A DNA stretch of 45,513 nucleotides from Selenomonadales bacterium (GCA_029975165.1 JARKPR010000050.1:1-45513); one strand, 5' to 3'. Shown: positions 19,546-28,761, counted from the first letter of the stretch. The notes: generated by a model from the letters alone, not told the origin. A program made the numbers and translations.

Positions 19546-20535
19546 TTACCTTTTCAGGCCCGCTTCGGCGAGAACCGCCTGGACCTTCGGATAAAAAGCG
19601 TCGAGAAACTTGATGAAATCCTCGGGGCTGCGGTAGTAAATATCGAACTTGGCCTTGTCGGCCGTTTCCTGGAACTCCTTGTTGTTATACGCCTTGGTAA
19701 AAGCGTCGCTAAGCACCTTCTTGACCTCGGGCGGCGTATTCTTCGGCACCGCGATCGCCCGGAAGCTCTCGTGCACGGTGTTGTAGCCGAGCTCCTTCAG
19801 GGTCGGGGCGTCGGGGAAGCGCGGGCTGCGTTTCTCGCTGGTCACGGCCAGCACGCGGAACGTCCCGTTCTTGACGTGCGAATCGAGCAGCGTCAGCGTA
19901 TTCACCTGGACGTCGACATGGCCGCCCAGCAGCGCCGTGTTGACCTCGGCCGCGCCCGGGAACGGCACGACGCGGAACTTGGCGCCGGAATCCTTTTCCA
20001 CCATTGCCAGCGCCTGGTGGTAAATGCCGCCGAGCGGCGTGGTCGCCACCCTGATCGTGCCAGGGTTGGCCTTGCCCGCCTTCAACAAGTCGTCGAGCGT
20101 CTTATAGGGCGAATCGCTCTTCACCACGAAGGCCAGCGGCTGGGACGTGAACTGGAGGAGATACTCGAAATCGTTGTACTTCGTCGGCGAACGGCCGAGG
20201 GCCTGGTTGGTCATGATGTCGAACGTGACCATTACGATAGTATAACCGTCCGGCCTGGCTTTCACCGCCTCCGCCCACGCGGTGGCCCCGTTGGCGCCGT
20301 CCTGGTTCACCGGCGTTATCGGCTGGCCGAGCTCCTTTTCGGCGTACTTGGCCAGGGCGCGGGTGGAAAGGTCGCTCGCCCCGCCTGCCGGCCACGGGAT
20401 GATCAACTGGATCGGCTTGGTGGGGAAGTTTTTCTGCTGCGCCTGCTTCGACCCTCCACAGCCGGCCGCGATCAGGCCGAAGATGGCGATGGCGACGATC
20501 AGGGCAACCCAAACGAAATTTTTCTTGCTCAACAC
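19546..20535 (-). CDS. tctC: Tripartite tricarboxylate transporter substrate-binding lipoprotein
   Basis: A 329-aa TctC/BugT family receptor. The signal peptide ends in a lipobox with Cys26 (LIAAGCGGS). The mature start, FPTKPIQLIIPWPAGGASDLSTRALA, is the family signature; DGANGATAWAEAVKARPDGYT and FVVKSDSPYKTLDDLLKAGKA are other conserved stretches. It captures a carboxylate outside the membrane and hands it to TctAB. The start is GTG 20535, with TTG 20532 a possible alternative after GGAGG. Its gene follows tctA by 14 bases, the last of the three transporter components here. Confidence 0.93.
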   Translation of the reverse strand: MLSKKNFVWVALIVAIAIFGLIAAGCGGSKQAQQKNFPTKPIQLIIPWPAGGASDLSTRALAKYAEKELGQPITPVNQDGANGATAWAEAVKARPDGYTIVMVTFDIMTNQALGRSPTKYNDFEYLLQFTSQPLAFVVKSDSPYKTLDDLLKAGKANPGTIRVATTPLGGIYHQALAMVEKDSGAKFRVVPFPGAAEVNTALLGGHVDVQVNTLTLLDSHVKNGTFRVLAVTSEKRSPRFPDAPTLKELGYNTVHESFRAIAVPKNTPPEVKKVLSDAFTKAYNNKEFQETADKAKFDIYYRSPEDFIKFLDAFYPKVQAVLAEAGLKR

Positions 20536-20549
20536 ATTTCCCTCCTATG

Positions 20550-22058
20550 TTATGATGGATTGTCCAACGCCTTATTGGGCTTTCCCTTGGCAAGGTTATA
20601 CAGGGAAAAGGCGACCATCAGGCAGGCAATCGTCAAAAAAGTGACCGAAATCGGGCTGGCGAAGAAAATCGCGAACGACGAACCCGACATCGACAGCGCC
20701 TGCCGGAAGGACTGCTCGAGCATCGGCCCGAGCACCAGCCCCAGAATCAAAGGCGCCATGGGATACTGCCAGCGCTGGAGAATATAGCCGGCTATGCCGC
20801 ACGCGAGCATCACGGTCACGTCGAACATATTGTTGCGGGCGCCGAACGCGCCCAGCACCGAGAACACCAGCACGAGCGGCGCGAGATAATGGTACGGGAC
20901 CTGGATCATCCGCGCCCACAGCCCCACCAGGGGCAGGTTCAGGATCAGCAGCATGATGTTGCCCACGTACATGCTGGCGATGACGCCCCACACGAAATCC
21001 GGTTTTTCCTTGAACAGCAGCGGTCCCGGCTCGAGCCCGTAAATCATCAGGCCGCTCAGCAGCACCGCCAGCGCGGGCGCCGTCGGCAGCCCCAGGCTGA
21101 ACAGCGGCACGAAGCCGCCGCTCGTGGCCGCGTTGTTCGACCCCTCCGCTGCGGCCACCCCGTCAAGGGCGCCCTTGCCGAACAGCTCCTTATTCTTCGA
21201 AAACCGTTTTTCGAACTCATAGGCGATGAACGCGATCGCCCCGGCCGTACAGCCCGGCAGCAGCCCCAGGAAAAAGCCGACGAAACCGGAACGCACCGTA
21301 GCGCCGGAAATAGCCTTAAGCTCCTCCCTATTGGGGTAAAGCCGGTTGATTTTTTGGAAAACGACCTCCGTGCCCCCCTCGCAGTTGGAGAGAATCTCGC
21401 CGATCGCGAACACCCCCACCACGATCGGCACCATATTGATGCCGGACAGCAGCTCCGTCGAGCCGAACGTGAAGCGGGGAATGGCGGTCAGGGGGTCCTG
21501 GCCGACCATCGTGATCAGAAACCCGCTCAGAGCCATCACTATCCCCTTGAGCGGCGAGCTTCCCGACAACCCGATCACCAGCGTGAACGCCATCGTCATC
21601 AGGCCGAAATACTCCGGCGGCCCGAACTGCAGCGCCATCTGGGCCAGCGGGGGCGCAAAAAACGTCAGACCGAGAATACTCAGCGTACCGGCGAAGAACG
21701 ACGAAATCGCCGCCACGGCGAGCGCGACGCCCGCCTTCCCCTGCTTGGCGAGCTGATACCCGTCGAGAGTAGTGACGACCGAGGCCACCTCGCCGGGGAT
21801 ATTAACGAGGATGGCGGTGGTCGACCCGCCGTACATCGCGCCGTAATAAATTCCCGCGAGCATGATCGTCGCGCTGATCGGGTCGCTCGTGCTCGTCGCC
21901 ACCACCGGCAAAAGGATGGCGATCGCCGACGCCGGCCCGATGCCCGGCAATACGCCGGTAAGCGTGCCCAGCAGGGCGCCGATGAACGCGTACAGCAGCG
22001 AAACCGGTGCAAGCGCGATGCTGAAGCCGTTGGCAAGCTGCGATAACGCCTCCAGCAT
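20550..22058 (-). CDS. tctA: Tripartite tricarboxylate transporter large permease
   Basis: A 502-aa membrane protein with about 11-12 segments. The TctA signature GTLTGVLPGIGPASAIAILLPV is at about residues 35-56, and the inverted-repeat counterpart GFFLGLLPGCTAGAIAFIAYEFE is at about 265-287. It forms the transport channel with TctB and is sodium- or proton-coupled in known systems. The ATG at 22058 overlaps the tctB TGA by one base (TGATG), with AGGAGG 7 bases ahead, so translation is coupled. Confidence 0.95.
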   Translation of the reverse strand: MLEALSQLANGFSIALAPVSLLYAFIGALLGTLTGVLPGIGPASAIAILLPVVATSTSDPISATIMLAGIYYGAMYGGSTTAILVNIPGEVASVVTTLDGYQLAKQGKAGVALAVAAISSFFAGTLSILGLTFFAPPLAQMALQFGPPEYFGLMTMAFTLVIGLSGSSPLKGIVMALSGFLITMVGQDPLTAIPRFTFGSTELLSGINMVPIVVGVFAIGEILSNCEGGTEVVFQKINRLYPNREELKAISGATVRSGFVGFFLGLLPGCTAGAIAFIAYEFEKRFSKNKELFGKGALDGVAAAEGSNNAATSGGFVPLFSLGLPTAPALAVLLSGLMIYGLEPGPLLFKEKPDFVWGVIASMYVGNIMLLILNLPLVGLWARMIQVPYHYLAPLVLVFSVLGAFGARNNMFDVTVMLACGIAGYILQRWQYPMAPLILGLVLGPMLEQSFRQALSMSGSSFAIFFASPISVTFLTIACLMVAFSLYNLAKGKPNKALDNPS

Positions 22059-22525
22059 CACAACACCTCCTGAAATTCAAACAGGCCGGCCGGCAGCGGC
22101 ATCTGCATCCACGTCTGGAAAACAAGCGCGAACACCACCGCCGTGACGACCGCCGTCAAAATCGCCTTCCCCCAGCTTTTCGCGCCGAGGAATTTGGTCA
22201 GGTACGCCACGAAAACAAAAGTTGCGATCATATAACCAAGGAACTCAATCAAAATAGCATAAACAACAAGACCCGCGAAAACCTGAAAAAGCTTCCAGAC
22301 CTGCCCGGCGTCGAGCGATTGGTGACTCTGGGCGACTCTCCCGGCGGATAAAATCTGATACACGCCGCACAGCACCAGGCAGCCGCCGACGATCAGCGGG
22401 AAGAGGCCCACCCCCATATCCTCGTCGTTGAGGCGAAACCCCAGCGTCACCGCGTGCGCCATTGCCCCGGCGCCGACCAAAACGGTCGCCGCGCCCAAAA
22501 TCCGTTCACCAGTAAGCTGCTTCAT
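22058..22525 (-). CDS. tctB: Tripartite tricarboxylate transporter small permease
   Basis: A 155-aa protein with four predicted membrane segments, as is usual for TctB. The ATG at 22525 is chosen since GGAGG is upstream; an earlier in-frame ATG at 22546 lacks a site. Blocks such as LGFRLNDEDMGVGLFPLIVGGCLVLCGVYQ and VYAILIEFLGYMIATFVFVAYLTKFLGAKSW fit the family. It is the first gene of the operon tctB-tctA-tctC-permease. Confidence 0.9.
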   Translation of the reverse strand: MKQLTGERILGAATVLVGAGAMAHAVTLGFRLNDEDMGVGLFPLIVGGCLVLCGVYQILSAGRVAQSHQSLDAGQVWKLFQVFAGLVVYAILIEFLGYMIATFVFVAYLTKFLGAKSWGKAILTAVVTAVVFALVFQTWMQMPLPAGLFEFQEVL

Positions 22526-22925
22526 AAAATCCTCCGTTTTCTGCAAACTGAAAGATCCCGTTCCTTGCTTCCCGCCAGGCAGTCCCTCCTTGCTTGATCC
22601 GACAAAATATTATTTATACGCGTCCCGCCGCTCATCATAAATGAGCAATAACAGGCCGCATACCGCCCCGGCGCCCGACCGCATCCCGCGGCCAAATAAA
22701 AAAGCAGCTATACCGGCTCACCGATATAATACTGCCTCTTCGCATTACTACCAGGCACGTCCTCGGCGCGTCGTCACCAATCGACTATAGCAACATCCAG
22801 GTTACTCATCTCGCACAAGGGATTTGCTCCATACAGCCTCGGCATACCTGCTATATTTTTATCTTGTTCACCAGAATTCGCTAACCGTCGACCAATTCCT
22901 GCCGGCCGCAAAAATAAATTCGCCT
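22526..22925. other. 400-bp gap between tctB and the YheO-like gene
   Basis: No gene is supported. A palindrome GCTCAT-CATAA-ATGAGC (22630-22646) overlaps a weak leftward promoter candidate for the tct operon (TTTATG, 17-base spacer, TATAAA). No terminator with a clear T-run was found after the YheO-like gene. Confidence 0.4.
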
Positions 22926-23582
22926 TTAATCTTTGAGCTTATTGAGATAACGGTAGATGGTAGGCTCGGACAACTGCATGCGCCTGGCCAGTTCGCTCAC
23001 CCCCCCCTTCAAGAGGAACAGACCGTTCTCGCTCAATGCCCTGACCACCGCCAACTTCTCCTCCACCGACATCCTGTCGGGCGTAACCTCGTACCTGCCG
23101 AGCACACCGTCGATAATCGCCGTCAAAACGTCATCGACGGAAGAATGGAGATTTTCGAAAACATCCCCCCCGTCATCCGTCCTGTCCGGTACCGGCGCCT
23201 GCGCCCCGCCGCCGATCATAAGCTCTAGCAGCTTTTTCGCCTCGACGAATTTGCTCACGTCGACGTTGACGCACAGCACCCCGGCGATCCTGTTGCCTTC
23301 GTCCCTGATAAAGAAGCTCGACGACCGGCAGATGATGTTGTTCATATTCCGCGCGTTGTAGTTCGCGATATAGGCGTCCCCGCCCTCCAGGCCCTCCTTC
23401 AGTATCTTGAGCACGAGATCGGTCGACGGCCCGCCGATCTTCCGGCCGCTGATGTGGCCGTTGGCGATGGCGATGATCGAATGCTCCGGGTCGGTCAGGT
23501 CGTGCAGCACCACCTCGCAATTCGGGCCCAGGGCCTTGCCCAGAAAATCCACGAGAGGAACGAAATTTGCCAGTACACCCAT
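22926..23582 (-). CDS. YheO/DauR-like PAS-HTH transcriptional regulator
   Basis: A 218-aa regulator. ATG 23582 is used (GGAGG 7 bases upstream). The YheO PAS-like domain covers residues 1-120: PLVDFLGKALGPNCEVVLHDL, then SIIAIANGHISGRKIGGPSTD and a segment ending GVLCVNVDVSKF. The C-terminal helix-turn-helix is GLFLLKGGVSELARRMQLSEPTIYRYLNKLK. DauR, the studied relative, controls D-arginine catabolism, and relatives often lie beside RidA and amino-acid genes. It is divergent from dcuC and its -10 box lies in a 16-bp perfect palindrome, suggesting autoregulation. Confidence 0.9.
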   Translation of the reverse strand: MGVLANFVPLVDFLGKALGPNCEVVLHDLTDPEHSIIAIANGHISGRKIGGPSTDLVLKILKEGLEGGDAYIANYNARNMNNIICRSSSFFIRDEGNRIAGVLCVNVDVSKFVEAKKLLELMIGGGAQAPVPDRTDDGGDVFENLHSSVDDVLTAIIDGVLGRYEVTPDRMSVEEKLAVVRALSENGLFLLKGGVSELARRMQLSEPTIYRYLNKLKD

Positions 23583-23611
23583 CCCACAACCTCCAGCCCA
23601 CAAGAAACTCC

Positions 23612-23647
23612 CGATAAAATTTTATCGTAAAGATAAAAAAAATGCAA
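23612..23647 (-). promoter_or_regulatory. Promoter of the YheO-like gene with palindromic operator
   Basis: TTGCAT (23642-23647) and TAAAAT (23619-23624) are 17 bases apart on the minus strand. The -10 box lies inside a perfect 16-bp palindrome, CGATAAAATTTTATCG (23612-23627). Confidence 0.65.
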
Positions 23648-23664
23648 AACCTTTTAACCATCTA

Positions 23665-23725
23665 TTGACAACAAAAATTTACCGCATATACTATAATTAG
23701 CTATAATAAAAAATTATCGCGGTAA
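23665..23725 (+). promoter_or_regulatory. dcuC operon promoter with flanking inverted repeat
   Basis: TTGACA (23665-23670) and TATACT (23687-23692) are 16 bases apart; TATAAT at 23692-23697 is an alternative -10. TTACCGC (23679-23685) and GCGGTAA (23719-23725) form a perfect inverted repeat around the -10 and start site, a likely operator. Confidence 0.65.
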
Positions 23726-23757
23726 GAAAAACCAATCAAAAGAACGGAGGTCAGAGC

Positions 23758-25113
23758 ATGGGAACCATTATCGCCCTCATCGTAATCATCTGGGTTATCT
23801 ACATGATCATCAAAAAGTATCTGCCCCAAGCCATCCTGTTCACGGCCGGCATCGTCCTTCTCCTGGCGGCGTTCCTCCTCGGCGTCAGCCCCCTCGACGC
23901 CAAGCAGTCGTCCGGCTCGGCATTCCTCGACATCTACCACACCATAACGGTCCTGCTCAGCTCCCGGGTCGCGGGCCTCGGCCTCATGATCATGTCCATC
24001 GCCGGTTTCGCCAAGTACATGGAATATGTCGGCGCGAGCAAATCGCTGTTCGCCGTCGTGGCCGCGCCGCTCAAGCTCATCAAGTCCCCTTACATCCTCC
24101 TCGTCTTCGGCTTCTACGTCAGCCAGTTCCTCGTCCTGTTCATCCCCAGCCACGCCGGCCTGGGGCTGCTGCTCATGGTCACCATGTACCCCATCCTCAT
24201 CCGCGCCGGCGTCAGCAAGCTGTCCGCCCTCGGCGTCATCGGCTGCGCCCAGTACATGGACGTCGGCCCCGGGTCGGGCAACGCCATCCTCGCCGCCAAA
24301 ATCTGCAACCTCGACCCGGCGGTCTACTTCGTGCAATACCAATTGCCGATCTTCGCCACCACCACCATCATCCTCGGCGGCGTCCACTACTTCGTCCAGA
24401 AATGGTGGGACAAGCGCGAAGGCTTCGCCGGCAACGAAGAAACCATCAACCTCGTCGAAGAGGACAAGACCCGCCCGCCGCTGATCTACGCCATCCTGCC
24501 CATCATCCCGATGCTGTTCATCCTCGGCTTCAGCCCCCTCTTCCACAGCAAAATCAAGATGGACGTAGTCACGGCGATGTTCCTCAGCACCTTCATCGCC
24601 ATGATCTTCGAATATGTGCGCACCAGGGACCTGCGCGGCACCTTCCAGAGCCTGAAGCACATGTTTGACGGCATGGGCGCCAGCTTCGCCACCGTCGTCA
24701 CGCTCATCGTCTCCGGCGAAGTCTTCGCCGCCGGCCTCACGAAGATCGGCGCCGTCGACGCCATGATCAAAGGCGCCCAGGGCCTCGGCCTCGGCATCCA
24801 GTTCCTCATCATCATCTTCTGCCTCGTCATCGCCGCCTGCGCCTTCCTCATGGGCTCCGGCAACGCCGCCTTCTTCTCCTTCTCCGCCCTGGCCCCCAAG
24901 ATCGCCGTCGCCATGAAGATCGACATCGTCACCCTGCTGCTGCCGATGCAGATCATGACCAGCTTCGGCCGCGTCGTATCGCCGATCACCGCCGCCATCG
25001 TCGCCATCGCCGGCGTCGCCGGCGTGTCCCCCGTCCAGGTCGTCAAGCGGACCGCCTTCCCGATGATCGCCGCCGCGCTCATCAACATCGCCTTCATCTT
25101 CATCAATTCCTGA
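23758..25113 (+). CDS. dcuC: DcuC-type anaerobic C4-dicarboxylate carrier
   Basis: A 451-aa inner-membrane carrier with about 12-14 hydrophobic segments, starting at ATG 23758 after CGGAGG. Typical family stretches are SRVAGLGLMIMSIAGFAKYMEYVGASKSL, FIPSHAGLGLLLMVTMYPILIRAGVSKLSAL and CAFLMGSGNAAFFSF near the C-terminus. DcuC members export succinate or exchange C4-dicarboxylates anaerobically; some relatives carry other amino or organic acids. It heads an operon with a MalY/PatB-type lyase and RidA under a divergent YheO-like regulator, so the substrate may well be an amino acid or its keto product rather than a dicarboxylate. Confidence 0.85.
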   Translation: MGTIIALIVIIWVIYMIIKKYLPQAILFTAGIVLLLAAFLLGVSPLDAKQSSGSAFLDIYHTITVLLSSRVAGLGLMIMSIAGFAKYMEYVGASKSLFAVVAAPLKLIKSPYILLVFGFYVSQFLVLFIPSHAGLGLLLMVTMYPILIRAGVSKLSALGVIGCAQYMDVGPGSGNAILAAKICNLDPAVYFVQYQLPIFATTTIILGGVHYFVQKWWDKREGFAGNEETINLVEEDKTRPPLIYAILPIIPMLFILGFSPLFHSKIKMDVVTAMFLSTFIAMIFEYVRTRDLRGTFQSLKHMFDGMGASFATVVTLIVSGEVFAAGLTKIGAVDAMIKGAQGLGLGIQFLIIIFCLVIAACAFLMGSGNAAFFSFSALAPKIAVAMKIDIVTLLLPMQIMTSFGRVVSPITAAIVAIAGVAGVSPVQVVKRTAFPMIAAALINIAFIFINS

Positions 25114-25144
25114 CCGACATCCAATGGCAAGGAGGACCAGCGTT

Positions 25145-26311
25145 ATGTTGAAACACAACTTTGACGAAATCGTCGACCGCCGCAACACCGAATGCAAAAA
25201 ATGGGACACCTACGCTGCCGACGTCATCCCGATGTGGATCGCCGACACCGACTTCAAATGCCCGCAGCCCGTCGTCGACGCCATGGTCAAACGCGCCCGG
25301 CACGGCATCTACGGCTACCCGGTCAACCACAAGAACTTCGAGCAATCCATCGTCAACTGGCAGAAAAAACGCTTCGACTGGGACGTCGACCTCGACTGGG
25401 TGGAATACACGCCGGCCGTCGTCCCCGCCATCGTCTACGCCCTGCGCGCCTTCACCCAGCCCGGCGACAACGTCGTCATGCAGATGCCCGCCTACCACCC
25501 CTTCCACGACATCATCCCCCACAACGGCCGCCACATCCTCGGCAACCAGCTCGTCCCCCAGGCCGACGGCAGCTACGCGGTCGACTTCGAAAACCTCGAA
25601 GCGCTGCTCAGCAAAAAGCGCACCACCATGCTCCTGCTCTGCAGCCCCCACAACCCGGTCGGCAAATGCTTCACCCGCGAAGAGCTGGCCAAAATGGCCG
25701 AGCTTTGCCTCAAACACAACGTCTTCGTCGTCTCCGACGAAATCCACAGCGACATCGTCTACAAAGGCAGCGAGCACATCCCCTTCGCCAGCCTCTCGCC
25801 GGAAGCCGCCGCCAACAGCCTCGTATGCGTCAACCCGAGTAAAACCTTCAACATCGCCGGCGTCAGGACGGGCGCGGCCATCATTCCCGACCGCCATAAG
25901 CACGACCTCTTCTACGCCCGCATCGAGGACAACAAAGCTTACGGCCGCACCATCTTCGGCACCCTGCCGATCGAGGTCTGCTACAACGAGTGCGACTACT
26001 ACGCCGACCAGCTGCTGGCCTATCTCGAAGACAACCTCGCCTACCTCAACAAATTCGTCGCCGAACGCATCCCCAGACTCAAAGTCACCCCCACGCAGGC
26101 CACCTACCTCGTCTGGCTCGACTGCCGCGGCCTGAACATGGGCCCGAAAGAAATGCAAAACTTCTTCCTCCAGCAGGCCAAAGTCGCCATGAACGAAGGC
26201 TCCACCTTCGGGCCCGGCGGCGTTGGCTACATGCGGATGAACATCGCCTGCCCGCGCTCGCAGCTGGCCGAAGCGCTTGCCAGGATGGAAGCGGCCGTCA
26301 ACAAACTATAA
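25145..26311 (+). CDS. MalY/PatB family PLP-dependent C-S lyase or aminotransferase
   Basis: A 388-aa fold-type I PLP enzyme. ATG 25145 follows AAGGAGG. The Schiff-base lysine is Lys233 in NPSKTFNIAG, with the arginine block VRTGAAIIP after it. The start FDEIVDRRNTECKKWD and the segment IPMWIADTDFKCPQPVVDAM are characteristic of the MalY/PatB group, whose members cleave cystathionine or cysteine to pyruvate, ammonia and a thiol. The reaction gives an enamine intermediate, which fits the RidA gene that follows after 20 bases. Exact substrate is uncertain. Confidence 0.9.
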   Translation: MLKHNFDEIVDRRNTECKKWDTYAADVIPMWIADTDFKCPQPVVDAMVKRARHGIYGYPVNHKNFEQSIVNWQKKRFDWDVDLDWVEYTPAVVPAIVYALRAFTQPGDNVVMQMPAYHPFHDIIPHNGRHILGNQLVPQADGSYAVDFENLEALLSKKRTTMLLLCSPHNPVGKCFTREELAKMAELCLKHNVFVVSDEIHSDIVYKGSEHIPFASLSPEAAANSLVCVNPSKTFNIAGVRTGAAIIPDRHKHDLFYARIEDNKAYGRTIFGTLPIEVCYNECDYYADQLLAYLEDNLAYLNKFVAERIPRLKVTPTQATYLVWLDCRGLNMGPKEMQNFFLQQAKVAMNEGSTFGPGGVGYMRMNIACPRSQLAEALARMEAAVNKL

Positions 26312-26331
26312 ACCATAACAAGGAGTAGACC

Positions 26332-26712
26332 ATGAAACAGGTTATCAGCACCACCGCAGCCCCGGGCGCCATCGGCCCCTATTCGCAAGCCATCAAGGCC
26401 AACGGGTTCGTCTTCGTCTCCGGCCAGCTGCCGATCGACCCCGCGACCGGCCAGTTCGCCGCCGGCGGCATCGCCGGACAGACGAAGCAATGCCTGGAAA
26501 ACGTTCAGGCCATCCTCGCCCAGGCCGGTTGCACCCTGGAAAATGTCGTGAAAACCACCGTGTTCCTCAAGAACATGGACGACTTCGCCGCCGTCAACGA
26601 AATGTACGCCCGGTATTTCACCGCCGGCTGCCCGGCCCGCGCCTGCTTCGAAGTCGCCCGCCTGCCCAAGGACAGCCTGGTCGAGATCGAAGCCATCGCC
26701 GCCTGCGAATAA
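26332..26712 (+). CDS. ridA: RidA family enamine/imine deaminase
   Basis: A 126-aa trimeric deaminase that hydrolyses reactive 2-aminoacrylate-type enamines made by PLP lyases. The signature [23 protein letters not shown] is at residues 13-35, and the substrate-carboxylate arginine is in [16 protein letters not shown] near residue 104. AAGGAG precedes ATG 26332. It is the last gene of the dcuC operon and functionally complements the lyase upstream. A terminator follows. Confidence 0.97.
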   Translation: MKQVISTTAAPGAIGPYSQAIKANGFVFVSGQLPIDPATGQFAAGGIAGQTKQCLENVQAILAQAGCTLENVVKTTVFLKNMDDFAAVNEMYARYFTAGCPARACFEVARLPKDSLVEIEAIAACE

Positions 26713-26724
26713 CAGCCAAACATC

Positions 26725-26756
26725 AAAGCCGCCATGGCGCCATGGCGGCTTTCTCT
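26725..26756. terminator. Bidirectional terminator, second copy of the CCGCCATG stem
   Basis: AAAGCCGCCATG and CATGGCGGCTTT enclose GCGC, between convergent ridA and the ParB-like gene. The arms are identical to those at 18112-18144. Confidence 0.85.
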
Positions 26757-26759
26757 CTA

Positions 26760-27872
26760 TCAGGAACGCTCCTTTTTTAGCACCGTCTTGATCCTCGTCA
26801 GCTCGGCCGCCTGCCAGCTGAGCGCCGCCAGCGAATCCTCCACCGCCGCCAGCAGCCGCTTCCGCGCCGCGCCCTCCAGCGCGGCCAGCGCGGCTATATC
26901 CTCCGGCGGCAGCGCCCGGTACGCGGTGATCATCGCCAGCAGCTTGGCCGCCTCCGCCGGCAGGCCATCTGCGAACGGGCCTGCCGCCGCCGGCTCGGCC
27001 CCGGAAGCCGCGGCCGGTTCCGCAAGCGTTACGGCGGCCGCTGCCGGACAAACCGCCTCTCCCGCAGCCTGACCCTCCGTCGCCGCCGCTGTTGGTCCGG
27101 CCCCGCAGGCGGCGGGCCCGGGCTCCGCCGCCTGCTTCGTATCCACCGCCGCCTGCGCCAGCTCCTTGCGCCGTTCGTCGTCCACACTCAGCGCCACCAG
27201 CTCGTGGCAGGGCATCCGCAAAAACCGCTCCTTCGCTTTGTCGTCGAAGGCCGCGTCGCAAAACAGGGCGGCGATCCGCTTCACATCGCGGACGCTGCGC
27301 CCGTCCTTCGCCACCTTTTGCGCCAGCGAATCGCGGAACGCCAGCGGCACATCCTTCAGGCCGAGGGCCTGCTCCTCCGACAACTGGCCGGCGACGATCG
27401 CCGCCCCGCTGCGGATCAGCTTCCGCACCTCCGGCCCGAAGACCAGCAGCGCCAGCTTATTGGTGATATACTTCTCCGTCTTGCCCAGCCGGCTGGACAA
27501 ATACTTCTTCGAAACCTGCCACTTCTCCCCGGCCAGCAGCCGCTGGAACCCCTCCGCCTCCTCCACCGGCGTGAAATCCTTGCGCTGGATATTCTCGGTC
27601 AGCTGCTCGAAATAAATATCCAGCTCGTCGGTATTGTCGGACAGGATGCACGGCACCTTGCGGAAGCCCAGCAGCTTCAGCGCCTTGTAGCGGCGGTTGC
27701 CGAACACGATCCTGTAGCGCCCGTACTTTGCCTTATACACCTTTATCGGGTTGAGCAGCCCCACCTCGCGGATGCTCTCGGCCAGCTCGTCGATCGCCGT
27801 CTTGTCGAACTCCCGGCGCGGCTGCTCGCTATCTTCATCGATCAAATTGATATCGATCTCGACCAGTTTCAC
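26760..27872 (-). CDS. Orphan ParB/Spo0J-like partition or nucleoid-occlusion protein
   Basis: A 370-aa DNA-binding protein. GTG 27872 is chosen (AGAGGA 7 bases upstream). The N-terminal ParB/CTPase domain is at residues 1-100: QPRREFDKTAIDELAESIREVGLLNPIKV, FGNRRYKALKLLGFRKVPCIL and TENIQRKDFTPVEEAEGFQRLL. A helix-turn-helix follows (VSKKYLSSRLGKTEKYITNKLALL). Residues about 250-325 are an Ala/Gly/Pro-rich low-complexity linker, then a helical C-terminus. There is no parA next to it and no obvious parS site was noticed, so it differs from the usual parAB locus. It is divergent from sod. Confidence 0.82.
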   Translation of the reverse strand: MKLVEIDINLIDEDSEQPRREFDKTAIDELAESIREVGLLNPIKVYKAKYGRYRIVFGNRRYKALKLLGFRKVPCILSDNTDELDIYFEQLTENIQRKDFTPVEEAEGFQRLLAGEKWQVSKKYLSSRLGKTEKYITNKLALLVFGPEVRKLIRSGAAIVAGQLSEEQALGLKDVPLAFRDSLAQKVAKDGRSVRDVKRIAALFCDAAFDDKAKERFLRMPCHELVALSVDDERRKELAQAAVDTKQAAEPGPAACGAGPTAAATEGQAAGEAVCPAAAAVTLAEPAAASGAEPAAAGPFADGLPAEAAKLLAMITAYRALPPEDIAALAALEGAARKRLLAAVEDSLAALSWQAAELTRIKTVLKKERS

Positions 27873-28074
27873 CCTGTTATCCTCTCCCGCCTGCAGACAT
27901 CGGCCTCTAAATTCGACGGCGCCCACCTTATTCCTGCCGCGGGCGCCGTCCCTATTTCCCCGTCATCTCATATTCGCCGCCGCGCCATCCTTGCCCCGGC
28001 CGTCAACAACCTCCCGTCTGCCGAATAACATATAACATAATAGCTACCAAAATAATCACCGGGAGGTCGAAAAA

Positions 28075-28746
28075 TTGGACCAGGAAAATGACCGTCGCTT
28101 CGTACCGGCCGGCAAACACCGCCTGCCGCCCCTGCCCTACCCCTACGACGCCCTCGAACCCGTCATCAGCGCCGACACCCTCCGCTTCCACCACGACCAC
28201 CACCACAAAGCCTACGTCGACGGCCTCAACAAGGCCGAAACGGCGCTCGTGGCGGCGCGGCGCGAGAATAACCTCGCCAACGTCAAATGCCTGGAAAACG
28301 AACTGGCCTTCAACGGCTCGGGCCACATCCTCCACAGCATCTACTGGACGATCATGGCCCCGGAAGACTGCGGCGGCGAACCCGGCCCGGCCGTCGCCAA
28401 AAACATCTGCAAATACTTCGGCAGCCTCGGCGCCTTCTGCAATCAATTCGTCACCGCCGCCGCCAGGGTCGAGGGCTCGGGCTGGGGGATACTCGTCTGG
28501 AACCCGGCCTGGGGCCGCCTGGAGATCCTTGCCGCCGAAAAACACCAGAACCTCACCCAGTGGGGCTCCATCCCCATCCTCGTCCTCGACGTCTGGGAAC
28601 ACGCCTACTACCTCGACTACCAGTACGACCGCGAAAAATACATCCGCCAGTGGCTCAAGCTCATCAACTGGGTCGAGGTCGAAAACCGGCTGCTCATCGC
28701 CATGCAGGGCGGCCTACCGCTGCTGCTCGCCTGCGAACCGGAATAA
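28075..28746 (+). CDS. sodA: Fe/Mn superoxide dismutase
   Basis: A 223-aa enzyme starting at TTG 28075 after GGGAGG. It converts superoxide to peroxide and oxygen in the cytoplasm. The metal ligands are visible: His39 (FHHDHHHKAYV), His87 (HILHSIYW), Asp172 and His176 (LDVWEHAYYLDY). Spacing and length match bacterial iron/manganese SODs with a slight N-terminal extension; metal choice cannot be decided here. It suggests exposure to oxygen in an otherwise anaerobic-looking genome. It converges with the CotF-like gene with a 15-base gap. Confidence 0.96.
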   Translation: MDQENDRRFVPAGKHRLPPLPYPYDALEPVISADTLRFHHDHHHKAYVDGLNKAETALVAARRENNLANVKCLENELAFNGSGHILHSIYWTIMAPEDCGGEPGPAVAKNICKYFGSLGAFCNQFVTAAARVEGSGWGILVWNPAWGRLEILAAEKHQNLTQWGSIPILVLDVWEHAYYLDYQYDREKYIRQWLKLINWVEVENRLLIAMQGGLPLLLACEPE

Positions 28747-28761
28747 ACCCCTCCCCGGCCT

